NCBI GenBank assembly: GCA_016125085.1
Contig: WGMM01000022.1
Span: forward strand, 103,651-167,650
Source: a bacterium
GTDB taxonomy: Bacteria > Planctomycetota > Planctomycetia > Isosphaerales > Isosphaeraceae
DNA length: 64,000 nucleotides
Direction: 5' to 3'
Part shown: in pieces, positions 61,312 to 64,000 of the stretch
Position numbering within the stretch: the first letter of the stretch is position 1
How the letters are laid out: the number at the start of each line of letters is the position of its first letter
Translations under genes and position numbers: made by a program
Notes under the pieces: generated by a model
What the model was told of the DNA's origin: nothing
Databases searched by the model: none
The model's input: only the letters and a program-made list of their open reading frames with translations

Positions 61312-61396
61312 AATGGCCCTGAAGCGAGCGAATCGCATTCGCCTGGCCATTCCCGTCTACGGAATTTCTTCCCGATCGACCGAAACCGGACACCGT

Positions 61397-62392
61397 ATGC
61401 CAATCTCTCCCGGACCGCCATCCGAAATTCGAACGTTTCCGGGAGATTCGAAACTCCATCCGGCGGTCGTCGCTTCGCATTCGAAACTTCCCGACACGGA
61501 TGCGATCCGACAGAATAAGGCCACAGCTGCGGATTCCTTCGCATTCTGCCACGAAGTCTCACGCCGGGAGGCAGGGAATTTCTACTGGAGCTTTCGCCTC
61601 CTGCCTCGCGACGCACGCCAGGCCATGTGCACACTCTACGCCTTCATGCGCCACACGGACGATCTGGCGGACCGTGAGGCCCCGATCGCCGAGCGGGAAG
61701 CCGACCTGAACCAGTGGCGCAGCCTTCTCGATCAGGCAGTTGATAATCATCACACGGCGGAGGCCGAACGACTGGCCGATGCCTGGCCCGGCTTCCCGGC
61801 ACTGATGGCAACGATACGGCGTTATGCAATTCCAGAAAAATACCTGCATGCCGTGATCGACGGCATGAAGTTCGACCTCGGCCCGGTGCGAATCGAAAAC
61901 GAAGCCCAGTTCGAACGCTATTGCTGGCACGTGGCATCGGTCGTGGGGCTGTGCTGCCTGCATATCTGGGGTTTCGAATCGCGCGGAGGCCGGGCCGAAG
62001 CTCTGGCCGAAAGACTGGGCCTTGCATTTCAGCGCACGAATATCCTGCGCGACGTCGCCGAAGATATCGCCCGTAGCCGAATCTATCTGCCAGCCGAAGA
62101 CTTGCGACGCCACCAGGTGTCTGAAGCGGACCTCACGGCCGCTCGGGCCAGCGCCGGCCTCAGAGCACTCGTGGCCGAACACGCCGCACTCGCCCGGGCC
62201 GAATATCAGGCCGCCGACGAACTTCTGCCCCTGATTTCGCCTCCTTGCCGCCCGATGCTGCGAGCCATCGCCCGGATTTACGAGGGCGTTCTCGATACCA
62301 TCGAACGGCAGAATTATGACGTTCTGGTTCATCGGGCCGCCCTGCCGAAATGGCGCAAGGCGGCCATCATGATCGGGGCGATTTTCGGCTGA
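61397..62392 (+). CDS. hpnD: Presqualene diphosphate synthase HpnD
   Basis: HpnD condenses two farnesyl diphosphates into presqualene diphosphate, the first committed step. The 331-residue protein has GNFYWSFRLLPRDARQAMCT, YAFMRHTDDLADREA (first Asp motif), VASVVGLCCLHIWGF and RTNILRDVAEDIARSRIYLP (second Asp motif). The core domain begins only around residue 45, so the N-terminus is long and poorly conserved. The start may be ATG 61397, ATG 61313, or GTG 61301, which would overlap hpnC. Its TGA stop overlaps the hpnE ATG as TGATG. Confidence 0.92.
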   Translation: MPISPGPPSEIRTFPGDSKLHPAVVASHSKLPDTDAIRQNKATAADSFAFCHEVSRREAGNFYWSFRLLPRDARQAMCTLYAFMRHTDDLADREAPIAEREADLNQWRSLLDQAVDNHHTAEAERLADAWPGFPALMATIRRYAIPEKYLHAVIDGMKFDLGPVRIENEAQFERYCWHVASVVGLCCLHIWGFESRGGRAEALAERLGLAFQRTNILRDVAEDIARSRIYLPAEDLRRHQVSEADLTAARASAGLRALVAEHAALARAEYQAADELLPLISPPCRPMLRAIARIYEGVLDTIERQNYDVLVHRAALPKWRKAAIMIGAIFG

Positions 62393-63807
62393 TGTCAGAC
62401 ATTTCCCGACCCGTTACGAATCGAAATGCAATGGACGATTCCGAGACTTCGCCCCTGGATGTCGCGATTATCGGCGGCGGTCTGGCCGGTATCGCCGCGG
62501 CTCTCGAATGTCGCGATTCGAAGCCGGATGCGCGCATCGCCATTTTCGAAAGCCGGAAACGGCTGGGCGGCAGGGCAGGTTCGTTCGTCGATCCGAAGAC
62601 GGGCTCCTGGGTCGACAATTGCCAGCATGTCGGCCTGGGTTGCTGCGACGCTCTCGTCAAGTTCGTCGACCGGCTGGGTGCCGCCGAGGCGTTTCGCCGG
62701 TCGAAGTCGCTGAAATTCCGCACGCCCGATGGCCGCACCAGTGCCATTTCAGCATTGCCGATATTACCCGCACCATTGCATTTAGGGCTGGCTTTCGCCC
62801 GGCTGCATTTCCTGAGCCTGCGCGACAAGGCCCTGCTGGCCTTCGGGCTGATGAAACTTGCAGCCACACCCCCTGCCCGGCTGCGCGGCCGTTCGGTCGC
62901 GGAATGGCTGAAATCGAACCGGCAGACGGCCCGGACGATCGCCCGGTTCTGGGAGCCGGTGCTGGTCTCGGCCCTGAACGACTCGCTGGACAGGCTCGAC
63001 GTCGCCGGGGCACGTCAGGTCTTCGTGGAATCGTTCTTCCTGCGGCGCGACGGATTTCATTTGCTCGTGCCGGCCATGCCGCTGGGCGAGTTGTTCGACG
63101 AAACCGCTGGCCGGGCTCTGATGAAGTCGCACATCGAATCGGCCGAAAACACGGCCTGCAGATCGATCGAGGTGTGCGGCGACCGTACGTTTCGATTGCA
63201 TTTTCGAGACGGTTCCGTCCGTATCGCTCGCAACGTCATACTTGCGGTTCCCTGGACAGCCGCGGCGGAATTGCTGCGATCGACAGGGCATGAAGAACTT
63301 GAAATTGTCATCTCCGGAGCCGAGGCGCTCAAGCCTTCACCGATCACCGGGATTCACCTGGTGCTCGACCGGCGGGTCTGCGATGAGCAGGAAGTGGCTT
63401 TGCTGGATACGACGGCCCAGTGGGTGTTCGACCATACCGAGGCCGACCGCCGTCAGGCAGGTTCAGTGGTTCCGCCAGGCGGGCAGAGTCTGCATGTCGT
63501 CGTCAGCGCCAGCCATGCCCTTGCCAGGCAAAGCCGGGAGCGGATTCTGGAGATCGTCATCGGCGATCTGAAACTTACATATCCTGCGATGGCCAGTGCC
63601 AATGTCATTTCGTCGTGGGTGGTGACGGAACACGCGGCGACGTTCAGCCCCGCGCCGGGGACGGACGCGATCCGGCCGGGCACGATCACGCCTGTTCCCG
63701 GACTTTTTCTGGCCGGAGACTGGACATCGACCGGCTGGCCGGCGACGATGGAGGGAGCGATCCGTTCGGGAGTGTCGGCAGCAAGGGCGTTCACGAAATG
63801 CAAGTGA
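62392..63807 (+). CDS. hpnE: Hydroxysqualene dehydroxylase HpnE
   Basis: HpnE is an FAD-dependent enzyme that reduces hydroxysqualene to squalene. The 471-residue protein has the FAD-binding dinucleotide motif DVAIIGGGLAGIAAALE and the ribose-binding FESRKRLGGRAGSF near the N-terminus. QHVGLGCCDALVKFVDRLG follows, then a central domain with ITGIHLVLDRRV, and the C-terminal second FAD motif GLFLAGDWTSTGWPATMEGA. These match HpnE and carotenoid-desaturase relatives. ATG 62392 overlaps the hpnD stop (TGATG). Squalene may go to hopanoids, sterols or C30 carotenoids; no cyclase is in the window. Confidence 0.93.
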   Translation: MSDISRPVTNRNAMDDSETSPLDVAIIGGGLAGIAAALECRDSKPDARIAIFESRKRLGGRAGSFVDPKTGSWVDNCQHVGLGCCDALVKFVDRLGAAEAFRRSKSLKFRTPDGRTSAISALPILPAPLHLGLAFARLHFLSLRDKALLAFGLMKLAATPPARLRGRSVAEWLKSNRQTARTIARFWEPVLVSALNDSLDRLDVAGARQVFVESFFLRRDGFHLLVPAMPLGELFDETAGRALMKSHIESAENTACRSIEVCGDRTFRLHFRDGSVRIARNVILAVPWTAAAELLRSTGHEELEIVISGAEALKPSPITGIHLVLDRRVCDEQEVALLDTTAQWVFDHTEADRRQAGSVVPPGGQSLHVVVSASHALARQSRERILEIVIGDLKLTYPAMASANVISSWVVTEHAATFSPAPGTDAIRPGTITPVPGLFLAGDWTSTGWPATMEGAIRSGVSAARAFTKCK

Positions 63808-64000
63808 GTTCGAACGATGCGGATCCAGAAAAGGCTCCTGACCCACACCTGTTCGGCACCGGGGTTGCACCGCTGGCGATGAATCGCCCGGATTTTTCTG
63901 ATTGAGAGCGATCTTCGTTTGCGAGAACCGCTCGATCGATCGAATTGACCGATTACGTCATGCTATCGGCAAGTTCGGCGCATACGCAAGTGGCCACGTC
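63808..64000. other. Right-hand edge, no gene recognised
   Basis: The final 193 bases hold no convincing coding frame. They may be the 3' end and spacer of the hpn operon or the upstream region of a gene beyond the window. Confidence 0.4.

Overview
The window looks like chromosomal DNA of a member of the Planctomycetota. The DNA is GC-rich and the coding density is moderate. The gene content is characteristic of the phylum: two secreted proteins with a planctomycete-type LEPR-like N-terminal motif, DUF1080, NPCBM and PQQ-propeller secreted proteins, a long MoxR/DUF58/BatA-like operon, and the hpnC-hpnD-hpnE squalene genes. I cannot name genus or species. No rRNA, tRNA, CRISPR array, integrase, transposase or phage gene was seen, so this is probably core and lineage-specific chromosome rather than a mobile island.

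Layout. 1-1.7 kb: 3' part of a PLP-dependent decarboxylase. 1.8-5.8 kb (-): rsmH, translationally coupled to a 1018-residue LysM membrane protein sitting where other bacteria carry ftsL/ftsI. 6.4-13.2 kb (+): nagA, a secreted LEPR/beta-propeller protein, and a secreted CehA/McbA-type PHP protein with EF hands. 13.3-17.1 kb (-): two GT-C (family 39-like) membrane glycosyltransferases. 17.4-20.2 kb (+): an overlapping histidine kinase and NtrC-type response regulator. 20.3-24.6 kb: a CxxC membrane protein, a thioredoxin-trypsin fusion (-), and gpsA. 24.8-25.8 kb (-): a PadR regulator coupled to a HAAS-type membrane protein, with a candidate operator. 25.8-30.5 kb: VOC, DUF1254-like, rhomboid and PHP genes plus two doubtful small ORFs. 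30.5-33.1 kb (-): a 30-bp direct-repeat cluster with an inverted copy, an HpcH/HpaI aldolase, and a 545-residue unknown protein coupled to it. 33.6-43.1 kb (+): a Gly-rich LEPR/choice-of-anchor Q protein, an ABC-2-type permease without an adjacent ATPase, a small PDZ protein, and a 1483-residue PQQ-propeller protein.

43.2-57.8 kb (+) is the most striking block: eight co-directional genes. They encode a MoxR AAA ATPase, a DUF58 protein, two BatA/vWA/GATase-like membrane proteins, a giant DUF4175-like coiled-coil protein with thirteen 13-residue Gln/Gly repeats, a Gln-rich secreted coiled-coil protein, a secreted prenyltransferase/squalene-oxidase-repeat protein, and an NPCBM protein. Several are overlapped or tightly spaced, so they probably form one envelope-associated machine; the function is unknown.

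58.0-64.0 kb: a BON mini-protein (-), a MaoC hydratase (+), a DUF1080 protein (-), then hpnC-hpnD-hpnE (+), which make squalene from farnesyl diphosphate through presqualene diphosphate and hydroxysqualene. The right-hand 190 bases hold no recognisable gene.

Annotation was by eye. Family names rest on motifs recognised in the translations, not on searches.
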